From: COMBO-56-21 sp038852315
GTDB taxonomy: Archaea; Thermoplasmatota; Thermoplasmata; UBA10834
DNA: 64,000 nt
Assembly: GCA_038852315.1 (NCBI GenBank)
Contig: JAWCKF010000002.1
Span: 77,607-141,606, forward strand
Direction: 5' to 3'
A model generated the notes under the pieces. It had not been told where the DNA came from. It ran no database searches and saw only the letters and a program-made list of their open reading frames with translations. The position numbers and the translations under genes were made by a program. This document shows positions 8,335-17,273 of this stretch, in pieces. Positions within the stretch are counted from its first letter, which is position 1, and every line of letters begins with the position of its first letter.

Positions 8335-8898
8335 TCAGAGGAATCTCACGGAGCCCGTCCTCACGTCGTACATTGCACCGTAGAGTCGGACACGCCCACT
8401 CCGTACCGCCTCCTCGACGATCGGGCTGTTTGCCCGTATTACAATGAGCTGCGACCTGACGTTCGCCTCGGACAGGGCGTCGGGATCCTTGCTCCTGTCC
8501 GGCGGCAGCTTGCAGCGCGTGCGCTCCAGTTCCTTCGCCACGCGAGCGAGGTTCCCGCACTCTATCCCCTCAAGTGCGAGCTTGGCTGCTCCACAGTCAG
8601 TATGGCCAAGCACTACTACGTCGCTCACAGGAAGATGGTCCACTGCGTATTCGAGGCTCCCCAGAACTTGGCCATCGGATGCAGTGTTACCAGCTACTCT
8701 CACAACGAACGCGTCGCCGAGGGACAGGCTGAAGATCTTCTCCGGCACAACTCGGGAGTCTGAGCACGCGAGGATGGCGATCGACGGTTTCTGTCCTGCA
8801 TTGGCCAAGTTCGAGAGCAGGGCAGGATCTACTGTCTTCCGAAAGAGCATGTTGCCCTCCAAGAGCCTGCCCTTCCTGTCAGCAGCAGCCGCCTGCAT
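8335..8898 (-). CDS. Beta-class carbonic anhydrase
   Basis: Cytosolic zinc enzyme interconverting CO2 and bicarbonate (187 aa). Zinc ligands are C45 in ACSDSR, H99 and C102 in GHTDCGAA. The D47/R49 dyad and the VVRVAGN strand are intact. Its small size resembles the compact archaeal Cab type. It sits between acetyl-CoA synthetase and the OFA transporter on the same strand with short gaps (88 and 34 bp), so bicarbonate supply for C1/C2 metabolism is likely. A GC-rich hairpin lies just upstream at 8942-8960. An internal ATG at residue 17 is an alternative start. Confidence 0.93.
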   Translation of the reverse strand: MQAAAADRKGRLLEGNMLFRKTVDPALLSNLANAGQKPSIAILACSDSRVVPEKIFSLSLGDAFVVRVAGNTASDGQVLGSLEYAVDHLPVSDVVVLGHTDCGAAKLALEGIECGNLARVAKELERTRCKLPPDRSKDPDALSEANVRSQLIVIRANSPIVEEAVRSGRVRLYGAMYDVRTGSVRFL

Positions 8899-8986
8899 AT
8901 CGGTCGCCCCCTTCCGACGCGCCCCGGAACGGGAGTTTTGGGAGGGGGATGCACCCCCTCTAGAAAAGGATATTGGTGCTGGGTAC

Positions 8987-10759
8987 TCAGTCTTCCAGCG
9001 TCGAAGTGTCTCCCGTGGGCAACCCGAGCTCCCTGGCCCTGAGCAGCCTCCTCATTATCTTGCCGCTCCTGGTCTTGGGAAGGCTCTTGACCACCTCTAT
9101 CTCCCTCGGGTATGCATGTCCAGCCAACTTGCTCTTCACGAACTTCTGGATGTCGGCCTTGAGTTCGTCGGATTCGGTGTAGCCGGGCGTCAGCACGATG
9201 AACGCCTTGATTATGTTGCCCCTGAGCTCGTCGGGCTTTCCTATGACACCCGCCTCCGCGACCGCCGGATGCTCGATCAGGGCGCTCTCGACCTCGAACG
9301 GGCCCACCCGTTCGCCTGCAGTCTTGATCACATCGTCAGCGCGCCCGACGTACCAGAAATATCCATCCTTGTCTATCTGAGCGGTATCGCCCGTGTAGTA
9401 CCACCCGTGCCTGAAGTACTCGTTGTACTTCGCCGGGTTCTTCCATATCTGCCTCATCATGGACGGCCAGCCTGGTCTGATGGCCAGGTTGCCCTCCTCG
9501 CCCTGCGGGAGGACATTTCCGTCGTCATCGACGATGGCAGCCTCGATACCTGGCAGGGGCTTGCCCATCGAGCCAGGCTTGATGGGCAGCTCCGGGAAGT
9601 TCGTTATCAGGATACTCCCCGTCTCGGTCTGCCACCATGTATCGTGGAAGGGCTTGTTGTCGAAAACCTCGAGAGCCCACTTCACCCCCTCGGGGTTCAG
9701 CGGCTCCCCGACCGAGTATAGAGCCCTGAGGCTGGAAAGGTCGTACTTCTTCGGCAGGTCATCACCTTTCGCCATCAGCATCCTGACGGCCGTCGGGGCG
9801 GTGTACCAGATGGTGACCTTGTGATCCTGTATGGTCCTGTACCACCTCTCTGGCTCGAACCTGCCACCGAGACCAACCTGGGTCGTGCCGTTCGACCAGG
9901 GTCCCAGGACTCCGTACACGACCCCCGTCACCCAGCCGAGGTCCGCCGTGCACCAGTATATGTCCTCCTCGTGGACGTCGAGCACCCAGTACGTGGACAG
10001 GTGGCACTGGACTATGTCCTTGTGTGCATGCACCACGCCCTTCGGCTTGCCGGTCGTGCCCGACGTGTAGAGCATGTACATGAACTCCTCTGGGTCCATT
10101 GGTACGGCTTCGAAATTGTCGGAGGCGGCGGCCATCTCCTTCGCGTAGCTGAGCTCGCCCGCGGGCGGGTTGTCCTCGTTCGTTATGATCATGTGCTTGA
10201 GTGCCGGGAGCTGGTTCTTGACCTCATAGACCCTCTTCTTGAGTTCCTTGTCAGTCACCAGGACCACGGCTTCGCTGTCTGAGAGCCTGTCCCTGATGGC
10301 GTCGGGTCCGAATGCAGGGAACATGGGGCTCGCGATGGCGCCGTACTTTATCGCACCAAGGAAGCTTATGTAGGCCTCAGGACACCTCTGCAGGAAGACG
10401 AACACCCTGTCCTGCCTCTTTACTCCGAGCTTCTTCAGTACGTTCGCGAACCTGTTGGTCTGCTCGTAGAGCTGCTGGAATGTCAGTTTCTGGACATGTC
10501 CTTCGCCATCGTCGTAAATCAGAGCGACCTTGTTCTTCCTCGGTCCTTTCGCGTGCCTGTCAATGACATTGTAGGCCGCGTTTACCTTTCCCCCGGGGAA
10601 CCAGTCGATGTACTTGTCTGCATCGGACCACTTGAATGTCTTCCTAAGCTGCTCGTAGTTCTGAAGATTCGGCTTCAGGCGCAGCTTCGACATGTCCTTG
10701 TACACCAGGTTCTCGCGCAACAGCTCCGTGCCCTTCTCCGCCATGTTTGTCACACTCAT
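8987..10759 (-). CDS. acs: AMP-forming acetyl-CoA synthetase
   Basis: Activates acetate (or a related short acid) to acyl-CoA with ATP. The adenylate-forming motifs are clear: YTSGTTGKPKGVVHAH (P-loop-like A3), WWQTETGS, YYTGDTAQIDKDGYFWYVGR and the C-terminal GKIMRR with the acetylatable Lys. W in the WWQTETGS region is typical of acetyl/propionyl specificity. I start it at MSVTNMAEKG (10759, 590 aa), shorter than bacterial Acs (~650). The frame is open to a GTG at 10846, which coincides with the transcript start predicted from a TATA element at 10866-10874, so the true start is uncertain. Carbonic anhydrase and the OFA transporter follow. Confidence 0.9.
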   Translation of the reverse strand: MSVTNMAEKGTELLRENLVYKDMSKLRLKPNLQNYEQLRKTFKWSDADKYIDWFPGGKVNAAYNVIDRHAKGPRKNKVALIYDDGEGHVQKLTFQQLYEQTNRFANVLKKLGVKRQDRVFVFLQRCPEAYISFLGAIKYGAIASPMFPAFGPDAIRDRLSDSEAVVLVTDKELKKRVYEVKNQLPALKHMIITNEDNPPAGELSYAKEMAAASDNFEAVPMDPEEFMYMLYTSGTTGKPKGVVHAHKDIVQCHLSTYWVLDVHEEDIYWCTADLGWVTGVVYGVLGPWSNGTTQVGLGGRFEPERWYRTIQDHKVTIWYTAPTAVRMLMAKGDDLPKKYDLSSLRALYSVGEPLNPEGVKWALEVFDNKPFHDTWWQTETGSILITNFPELPIKPGSMGKPLPGIEAAIVDDDGNVLPQGEEGNLAIRPGWPSMMRQIWKNPAKYNEYFRHGWYYTGDTAQIDKDGYFWYVGRADDVIKTAGERVGPFEVESALIEHPAVAEAGVIGKPDELRGNIIKAFIVLTPGYTESDELKADIQKFVKSKLAGHAYPREIEVVKSLPKTRSGKIMRRLLRARELGLPTGDTSTLED

Positions 10760-10865
10760 GTACGTTTGAGACGATTGCTCAGATTCAACCCGAGGCGTTC
10801 CGCGCCCCAACTTTGCCCACGCGCAGAGCCCCTCGTAACATCCCACCGACCGGATTTAGAATATC

Positions 10866-10874
10866 GTTATAATG
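10866..10874 (-). promoter_or_regulatory. TATA box upstream of acs
   Basis: Minus-strand CATTATAAC. It predicts a transcript start near 10844 and so either a leaderless GTG start at 10846 or an ~85-nt leader before ATG 10759. The rest of the 10.85-11.03 kb gap shows no ORF I would support. Confidence 0.5.
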
Positions 10875-11034
10875 CTTTTCGATGCGACAATAGCGATTTC
10901 TGGAAAGCAGCCCGATGTACAGAAAGCGCCACAGGCCCGCTCGGCGACGATTGTCGACAGAGTACGGCGAATAACGAACTAGGCGGGATGGCTCGGCGTA
11001 GATCAATAACGGATGTCGCCTTCGATCGCCCCGT

Positions 11035-11925
11035 TCACCCTTTCCAACCGTGATGAATCTTCGCGGCCTTCACCGTGTTCTGCATCAGCATCGTGATTGT
11101 CATCGGGCCCACTCCTCCCGGCACCGGCGTGATTGCCTTCGCCTTCTTGGAGACCTCTTCGAAATCCACATCTCCGACGAGCTTCGTGCCACCTTTGGCC
11201 GTCGGGTCGCTTATCCTGTTCACCCCGACATCAATCACCACGACGCCCTCCTTCACCATGTCCGCTTTTATGAACTTGGGTGAACCCATGGCAGCTATGA
11301 GTATGTCCGCCTGCCTCGTTATCTCCGCCAGGTTCTTCGTGCCTGAGTGGCAGATGGTGACCGTCGCGTTGGCCCCCTTCTGCTTCTGGACAAGGATGTT
11401 CGCAACCGGCTTTCCGACTATGTTGCTCCTGCCGACCACGACGACGTGCTTTCCCTCGGGGCTGTTCCCGCTCCTTATCAGCAGCTCCTGGCAACCGTGA
11501 GGGGTGCACGGGAGGAAAGTCTCGGCACCGACAACCATCCTTCCGACGTTGACAGGGTGAAAGCCGTCGACGTCCTTGCCCGGATCTATCCTGAGCAGGA
11601 CCTTCTCCTCGCTTATGTGCTTCGGCAGCGGCAGCTGGACGAGTATGCCGTCGAATTTGGGGTCATTGTTGTACTTGTCTATCAGCGCAAGGAGTTCCTC
11701 CTCTGTAGTGCTCGCAGGTAGACGCACGGTCTCGGAGTATATCCCGAGCTCGTTGCATGCCTCACCCTTCTTCCGAACATATACCTGGGATGCGGGATCC
11801 TCACCGACGATTATCACGACCAGACCTGGCTGGATCCCCGCCTTCTTGAGGGCTGCGACCTCTTGCCTGATCTCCTCCCGTATGCTCTTCGCTATCTCGT
11901 TGCCGTTGATGATGGCGGCTGCCAT
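11035..11925 (-). CDS. folD: FolD: methylene-THF dehydrogenase / methenyl-THF cyclohydrolase
   Basis: Interconverts 10-formyl-, methenyl- and methylene-tetrahydrofolate with NAD(P). Family blocks are intact: PGLVVIIVGEDPASQVYVRKK (catalytic Y and K), GILVQLPLPKH, KDVDGFHPVNVG, PCTPHG and the NAD(P) site VVVGRSNIVGKP, ending with TPVPGGVGPMT. ATG 11925 (296 aa) is preferred: GGAGGG lies six bases upstream and the family starts at this point, while the frame further up to 12012 is not conserved-looking. It carries out the middle steps of the THF branch whose other genes lie at 14150-20878. A TATA-like element is at about 11960-11967. Confidence 0.97.
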   Translation of the reverse strand: MAAAIINGNEIAKSIREEIRQEVAALKKAGIQPGLVVIIVGEDPASQVYVRKKGEACNELGIYSETVRLPASTTEEELLALIDKYNNDPKFDGILVQLPLPKHISEEKVLLRIDPGKDVDGFHPVNVGRMVVGAETFLPCTPHGCQELLIRSGNSPEGKHVVVVGRSNIVGKPVANILVQKQKGANATVTICHSGTKNLAEITRQADILIAAMGSPKFIKADMVKEGVVVIDVGVNRISDPTAKGGTKLVGDVDFEEVSKKAKAITPVPGGVGPMTITMLMQNTVKAAKIHHGWKG

Positions 11926-12041
11926 TCTCGCTCCCTCCGCAACGGGCATGCCGCTGGCGTACTTAACACTTCTCCGCTTTCGAACAACTAGGGAGCAAAA
12001 AAAGATGAACACTGAGCGTGATTACCGATTCGTTTCCGGCC

Positions 12042-14012
12042 ATGAACAGGCCGGATATGGGGGAAAGGATTGTGTCTCAGGATGCTTCTCAGCCCATGTT
12101 GGGTTCCTCTGCGATCTCTGCCCCGCCAACTAGGTCAAGGAGGAACATCCTGGTCATCGCGTCTGTCCTAGTGGTCTCTGTCATCCTAGTCCTGTGGCTT
12201 GTTTTCGTCTGGCCTCCTTTTCCCAAGCATGAGCCTGTGCTCAATCTGTCAATCGACCCGGCCTCGGTCAGTCTCCCTGCCGGCTTGCGCATCAAGCTGA
12301 CTGCGAACGCCCGATTTGGCGAGGAGAACCTCAGCGATACGGCGTTCGTGAGGTACGACTGGGTGGTTTCACCGTCCTGGCTGGGAGATTTCGAGGATAG
12401 ATGGCGCAACACCATCTGGTTCCGCGCTAGCGATAAGGCCGGAGAGGGGAACCTCACGTGCACTGTGACGCTCAGTGACTACCCTGAAGTCCGGACCGCG
12501 AACGCGACGATCCCGATTCGCGTAGACGCGCCCTTCCTCGCTGAGGCGCACGTGACTCCAGACAGCCCTCAGATTCTGAACAATCAGAGCCTGGAACTCA
12601 GAGTGATAGCCCATGATTCGCTGGGCAGGTTGGTTTCAGGTTTCACTGCGCAATGGTCCATCGGAGGCGCAATCTCCGCTCATTGTGAGCTGAACAGGAC
12701 CACAGGGATTTCGGTCATGCTGACCGCAGCGGTACCCGGATCCGTAGTAGTGGACGTGGCAGTATACCATGAGATTCTGGGGTCGATATCTTGCAACACC
12801 ACTGTTGAAGTGTTGCCGACGCCTCCGAGGGCCGTCTCATACCGATGGTATGACATGTTCGATGTACCGTTCGGCGAGTGGTGGAGAGGGCGGATGCTCA
12901 GACCATGGATAGAGGACTGCTGCACCGACAGCTATCCCTACATCGTGCGTTGGCCTGGATACGGGCCCGTTGAGCCCACTTTCTACGGCCCGGTCAGGCT
13001 GAGCATAACGGGCCGGAACATGACGGAGATGAACATGAACGGGCACCCTGTGTTCCTCCCCTACCTCGGTCTGGAGAGAGGGGGACATGCGCACATCCGA
13101 TGGTACATGCAGTACCTTACAGACGCTGAGATGGTTACGAGGGGTCTATCGCCCGCAATGAACGATGGCTGGATCATCTCGCTCAATGGGACGGTGACCC
13201 TTGACGAACAGGCGGCGAAGGCTGTGCTCAATCTGACCGATGATGGCTATGAAAGGTTCGATGATTGGTGGTCAAACAACTCGGTCGAGGTTCAGGAGCG
13301 ATACTCCAACTGGCTGGTGGAAGAGGCAGGACCAGGGAGGTTGGATGTGGCCCAGATGTGTGAGTGGCCGCTCGAGATATTCCGGTTCTCGATCACGGCA
13401 AGCAAGGTTGCGTCCGACATCGTGCTCTCGTACGATGTGGTCACGTGGGGGATGGAGGCCCTCATGGCGTTGTGGATGCACGAGGCGTTCATGCCCACCG
13501 ATTGGTGGTTCGAGGACTTTACTCTCGATGCGCGGATCGGTCCTGCGTTCTCAGACATCGATGTCGACACCGCCGTGCAGTTCGCCCTCACCGCCACGGA
13601 CTCCTCGGAGACCGGAGAGCCTTGCTGGAAATGGGAAGGGATGTCTCAGAGGATGCCTGAAGATTCGTCCCAAGAGTACACACCCGCCTGCTTCAACCTG
13701 ACGGCAGGGGAAGTGCTGATATTCGAATGGCCTGACGACGAAGTCATGTTCATGACGCATTATTCAGAGCTACTGTGGTCAAACTTCACCAGCCTGATCA
13801 CCCTCGGCTACTCTGAGCCGAACCAGACTGACATGCCGGACGGGCAATGCCTGGTCGACCTCGCGTCTCATCGGATTGCGTTCCTGGGCCCGTTCGACTT
13901 CTGGACCTGGTCCAGAGACCAGACTTCCCACGAGCGCCTGGCAGAGCAGTGGGAGCTCCTCGGGCGCCTCCCTTACGGCATGCCGTATCTGGAGTTCTGG
14001 CCGGTTGCGTAG
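12042..14012 (+). CDS. Membrane-anchored extracellular protein with Ig-like domains
   Basis: Large cell-surface protein of unknown function (656 aa from ATG 12042). A single transmembrane helix (ILVIASVLVVSVILVLWLVF) follows a short cytoplasmic, Ser/Pro-rich tail, so the bulk is outside. Two beta-sandwich/Ig-like regions of about 100 residues come first. They are followed by a ~390-residue, Trp- and Cys-containing C-terminal region that I do not recognise. Many N-x-S/T sequons suggest glycosylation. A GTG at 12018 and an ATG at 12057 are alternative starts. It sits between folD and fhs but shows no link to C1 metabolism. Divergent from folD. Confidence 0.75.
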   Translation: MNRPDMGERIVSQDASQPMLGSSAISAPPTRSRRNILVIASVLVVSVILVLWLVFVWPPFPKHEPVLNLSIDPASVSLPAGLRIKLTANARFGEENLSDTAFVRYDWVVSPSWLGDFEDRWRNTIWFRASDKAGEGNLTCTVTLSDYPEVRTANATIPIRVDAPFLAEAHVTPDSPQILNNQSLELRVIAHDSLGRLVSGFTAQWSIGGAISAHCELNRTTGISVMLTAAVPGSVVVDVAVYHEILGSISCNTTVEVLPTPPRAVSYRWYDMFDVPFGEWWRGRMLRPWIEDCCTDSYPYIVRWPGYGPVEPTFYGPVRLSITGRNMTEMNMNGHPVFLPYLGLERGGHAHIRWYMQYLTDAEMVTRGLSPAMNDGWIISLNGTVTLDEQAAKAVLNLTDDGYERFDDWWSNNSVEVQERYSNWLVEEAGPGRLDVAQMCEWPLEIFRFSITASKVASDIVLSYDVVTWGMEALMALWMHEAFMPTDWWFEDFTLDARIGPAFSDIDVDTAVQFALTATDSSETGEPCWKWEGMSQRMPEDSSQEYTPACFNLTAGEVLIFEWPDDEVMFMTHYSELLWSNFTSLITLGYSEPNQTDMPDGQCLVDLASHRIAFLGPFDFWTWSRDQTSHERLAEQWELLGRLPYGMPYLEFWPVA

Positions 14013-14075
14013 ACCGTGTGCCGCGACGAAAAGTGACCACGTCCCGTCCGATTGTTGGTCATAATGTCTCCGATT

Positions 14076-14093
14076 TTGCGATATTCGTCGCAA
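14076..14093. promoter_or_regulatory. Inverted repeat upstream of fhs promoter
   Basis: Perfect half-sites TTGCGA and TCGCAA separated by six bases, directly upstream of the TATA-like AAGCTTTTCTA (14102-14112) and the AAAGGAGG ribosome site at 14135-14142 of fhs. The position suits an operator or activator site. The binding protein is unknown. Confidence 0.4.
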
Positions 14094-14149
14094 TTCTCGG
14101 AAAGCTTTTCTAGGAGAGCACATTACCCCCAGCCAAAGGAGGCCCTGAG

Positions 14150-15868
14150 ATGGCGATGAAGTCAGACGTCGAGATAGCACAAGAAGCCAAGGTCCAGCAT
14201 ATCGAGAAGATTGCGGAGAAGATCGGTCTCTCGCGGGACGACCTGGAGTTCTACGGTAAATACAAGGCCAAGGTTCCCCTCAGCGTGCTGAAGCGTTTCG
14301 AGAAGAACAAGGATGGGAAACTGATTCTTGTCACAGCCATAACGGCCACCAAGGCTGGAGAGGGCAAGACGGTCACCTCCATAGGCCTATGCCAGGGCAT
14401 GGGCAGGCTCGGCAAGAAGGTGATGCTGTCTCTCAGGGAGCCGTCCTTGGGCCCGACCTTCGGCATAAAGGGAGGAGCCACAGGGGGTGGCTATTCGCAG
14501 GTCTACCCGATGTGGGACATAGACCTCCACTTCACGGGTGACATACACGCGGTCGGGGCCGCGCACAACCTCCTGAGCGCATTGGTCGAGAACCACATCG
14601 CCAAGAAGAACCAGCTCAACATCGACCCGACAAGGATCGTCCTCAGGAAGGTCATCGACATGAACTGCCGCGAGCTGAGGAACATCATCGTCGGCCTCGG
14701 CGGAAGGTCAGAGGGAGGTGTGCCGCACGAGAGCGGGTTCGACATCACCGTCGCTTCGGAGATCATGGCGATACTGGCGCTCTCAAAGGACATGAAGGAC
14801 CTGAGAGAGAGGATGTCGAGGATCGTCGTGGCTTACACCTATGACAACAAGCCCGTGACGGCTGACAAGCTCAAGGGCATAGGGGCGATGTGCCTTCTTC
14901 TCAAGGACGCGCTCATGCCTAACCTCGTTCAGACTCTGGAGGGGCAGCCAGCTTTCATCCATGGCGCCCCCTTCGCGAACATCGCCCACGGGAACAGCTC
15001 GATCATAGCAACCAAGTACGCTCTCAAGCTGGCAGACTATGTGATAACCGAGGCTGGGTTCGCTGCAGACCTGGGCGCGGAGAAGTTCTTCGACATCGTT
15101 TGCAGAACGGCCGGCTTCAAGCCTGATTGCGCCGTTCTGGTTGCATCCATACGCGCTCTCAAGATGCACGGCGGCATGAGCGACGACGAACTCGAGGAAC
15201 TGCTTGCTAAGAAAATGCCGGAAGGCAAGGACGAAAAGAAGCACCTCGAGTATCTCGAGAAGGGGTTCGCGAACCTGGACAAGCACATCGAGAACATGAA
15301 GAAGTTCGGAGTGCCGACGGTGGTGGCCATCAACAGGTTCCCGACGGACACCGACGCTGAGATAGAGGCGTGCAAGAAGCACTGCCAGAAGGTCGGTGTG
15401 AGGTACGCCCTGTCCGAGGTCTTTACCAAGGGAGGCGAGGGCGGCATAGAGCTGGCAAAGGCCGTGCTCGATTGCCTCGAGAAGGAGAAGTCGCACTTCA
15501 AGGTGCTCTACGACGAGAAGCTGCCGATCAAGAAGAAAATCGAGATACTGGCTAAGGAGATATACGGCGCGGACGGGGTTGTCTACACGGGAACTGCGCC
15601 TTCCGATATCGCGGCGATAGAGAAGGCGGGCAACGACAAGCTGCCCATCTGCATGGCGAAGACCCAGCACTCGCTCACCGACGACCCCTCGAAAAAGGGC
15701 GCTCCGAAGGGCTGGGTGCTTACCGTCAGAGAGGTCAGACTCAGTGCTGGCGCAGGGTTCATAGTCCCGCTGACGGGCAAGCTCATGACAATCCCTGGCC
15801 TGCCGACAACGCCCGCAGCCGAGAGGATAGACATAGACGAGAACGGGTACATCACTGGCCTGAGCTGA
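14150..15868 (+). CDS. fhs: Formate--tetrahydrofolate ligase
   Basis: ATP-dependent formation of 10-formyl-THF from formate, the entry step of the THF methyl branch. 572 aa, slightly longer than bacterial enzymes (~556). The P-loop is TKAGEGKTV at residues 67-75, followed by GLCQGMGRLGKK, REPSLGPTFGIKGGATGGGY and DIDLHFTGDIHAV. ATG 14150 has an excellent AAAGGAGG eight bases upstream. The enzyme is widespread in bacteria and uncommon in archaea, which usually use H4MPT and formylmethanofuran. Transfer from bacteria is therefore likely. Codon use looks like the neighbours, so the gene is ameliorated. Confidence 0.97.
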   Translation: MAMKSDVEIAQEAKVQHIEKIAEKIGLSRDDLEFYGKYKAKVPLSVLKRFEKNKDGKLILVTAITATKAGEGKTVTSIGLCQGMGRLGKKVMLSLREPSLGPTFGIKGGATGGGYSQVYPMWDIDLHFTGDIHAVGAAHNLLSALVENHIAKKNQLNIDPTRIVLRKVIDMNCRELRNIIVGLGGRSEGGVPHESGFDITVASEIMAILALSKDMKDLRERMSRIVVAYTYDNKPVTADKLKGIGAMCLLLKDALMPNLVQTLEGQPAFIHGAPFANIAHGNSSIIATKYALKLADYVITEAGFAADLGAEKFFDIVCRTAGFKPDCAVLVASIRALKMHGGMSDDELEELLAKKMPEGKDEKKHLEYLEKGFANLDKHIENMKKFGVPTVVAINRFPTDTDAEIEACKKHCQKVGVRYALSEVFTKGGEGGIELAKAVLDCLEKEKSHFKVLYDEKLPIKKKIEILAKEIYGADGVVYTGTAPSDIAAIEKAGNDKLPICMAKTQHSLTDDPSKKGAPKGWVLTVREVRLSAGAGFIVPLTGKLMTIPGLPTTPAAERIDIDENGYITGLS

Positions 15869-15881
15869 GCCGGCTTCTCGT

Positions 15882-15960
15882 CCTCCCGAGGCTCCCGAGG
15901 AGTGCCCGGGAGGAAAAACCTCTCTGCGATGTCCACCTTCGGGAGGGTATTTGTCCTCCC
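15882..15960 (+). promoter_or_regulatory. Tandem hairpins in the fhs-hdrA leader
   Basis: The 169-bp gap between fhs and the HdrA-like operon holds two stems: CCTCCCG (15882-15888) with CGGGAGG (15907-15913), and GGGAGG (15941-15946) with CCTCCC (15955-15960). Because the arms are near-identical, the two structures can also pair with each other in alternative ways. No poly-T follows, so a simple terminator is unlikely. An attenuator-like leader or protein-binding RNA is possible. Confidence 0.35.
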
Positions 15961-16037
15961 TTCGCGGTTCGAGATTGCCTCCGCAGGAGCATCCGAACAA
16001 GCCCTGCGGTTGACCAACGGATGATGGGAGGCCTGAC

Positions 16038-17273
16038 ATGAAAGATGTCCTCGTCATAGGAGGGGGCCCGGCGGGCCTGACGGTCGCGAGAACGCTTGCA
16101 AACAGAGGGGCCGCCGTGGTGCTTGTCGAGAGGAGCGAATCGCTCGGCGGCAGGGCACGGGAGTGGACCTGCAAGGGTCTTGTCGAGTGCAGGAACTGCG
16201 GTGTGTGCTTCGCAATCGACAGGGCGAGCGAGGTTGCTGCGTGCGACGACATCGAGGTGATGCTCCTGTCCGAGGTGTCTGCAGCGCAGAGGACCGAACA
16301 AGGATACTCCGTAAGGATCAAGACGATGCCGCGGTACGTGACCGACGACTGCATCGGCTGCGGGAAGTGCGCTGATGTGTGCCCCGTCGAGGGCAAGGCC
16401 ATCTTCCCTCCCACGGGAAGTGGGAGGCCGAGGACCTACTGGATAGACCGCGGCCGGTGCCTCCACTTCAGGAAGGCCAAATGCGACAAGTGTGCGGCCG
16501 TGTGCCCGACCAAGGCGGTCGACTACGAGGAACGCGCGAGGAACGTCCGGAGAGAGGTAGCCGCCATCGTAATCGCGACAGGGATCGAACCCGTGGAGGC
16601 CGCTGACGTGACGAGGCTGGGCTGCGGGACGCTCAAGGACGTGATGTCCAGCGTCGAGGTCGAGAAGATGTTGAACGCGGATGGGAGGCTCAGGAGGCCC
16701 TCTGATGGGAGGCAGCCGAAGAAGATAGCGGTCATCCAGTGTGTGGGGTCGCGGTCCGTCAAGCAGGGTGTCGAGTACTGTTCGAAGTTCTGTTGCAAAT
16801 ACGCCACAAAGATCTGCCAACTCTTGCTGGACATAGACCCCGGGTTGAACATCGACTTCTACTTCATGGATCTGAGGACGCTGTACGAGCCCCATGACGA
16901 GTTCAAGCAGTGGGCGAAGGGGAAGAAGACTGTGAGGTTGATCAGAAGCATGCCGGCCGCGGTCTTCGAGGGCAAAGAGGGCAGGGTGGCGGTCAGGGCG
17001 GCATCCGAGGCTGACATGGAGATCATGGAGACCGAGTACGACCTGGTGATCCTGTCCGTTGGCATGCGCCCCCAGGGTGCGACGGCCGAACTGGCCAAGG
17101 GGCTGGGCGTCCTCACAGACCCCATGGGCTTTGCCGTCCACCAGGAAACGCTCGAAAAGAACGGGGTGTTCGTGTGCGGTGCCGTGACCGCACCCATGGA
17201 CATTGAGGAGGTTGCCGTGAGGGCGACTGCGCTTGCGGCCAGAATGGCGATCTCAGCGGAGGCGAGACGATGA
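16038..17273 (+). CDS. HdrA/QmoA-like FAD and iron-sulfur protein
   Basis: Flavoprotein electron-transfer subunit (411 aa). The N-terminal FAD motif is VIGGGPAGLTVARTL. A Cys cluster (C45, C51, C54, C57) matches the CxxC region beside the HdrA flavin. Two inserted ferredoxin sites follow (C105, C108, C111, C115; and C141, C149, C152, C156 with unusual x7 spacing). The HdrA signature IAVIQCVGSRSVKQGVEYCS with the CCKYA continuation is intact. It lacks the N-terminal HdrA domain and the C-terminal ferredoxin pair, which are present in the next gene. GGGAGG lies six bases before ATG. First gene of a five-gene overlapping operon ending in metF. Length resembles QmoA. Confidence 0.9.
   Translation: MKDVLVIGGGPAGLTVARTLANRGAAVVLVERSESLGGRAREWTCKGLVECRNCGVCFAIDRASEVAACDDIEVMLLSEVSAAQRTEQGYSVRIKTMPRYVTDDCIGCGKCADVCPVEGKAIFPPTGSGRPRTYWIDRGRCLHFRKAKCDKCAAVCPTKAVDYEERARNVRREVAAIVIATGIEPVEAADVTRLGCGTLKDVMSSVEVEKMLNADGRLRRPSDGRQPKKIAVIQCVGSRSVKQGVEYCSKFCCKYATKICQLLLDIDPGLNIDFYFMDLRTLYEPHDEFKQWAKGKKTVRLIRSMPAAVFEGKEGRVAVRAASEADMEIMETEYDLVILSVGMRPQGATAELAKGLGVLTDPMGFAVHQETLEKNGVFVCGAVTAPMDIEEVAVRATALAARMAISAEARR

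Noticed and set aside
14783..16414. 543-aa minus-strand open frame
   Set aside because: It is antisense to fhs and the HdrA-like gene, which have unmistakable motifs. Its composition (runs of Leu, Arg, His) is that of a high-G+C shadow frame.
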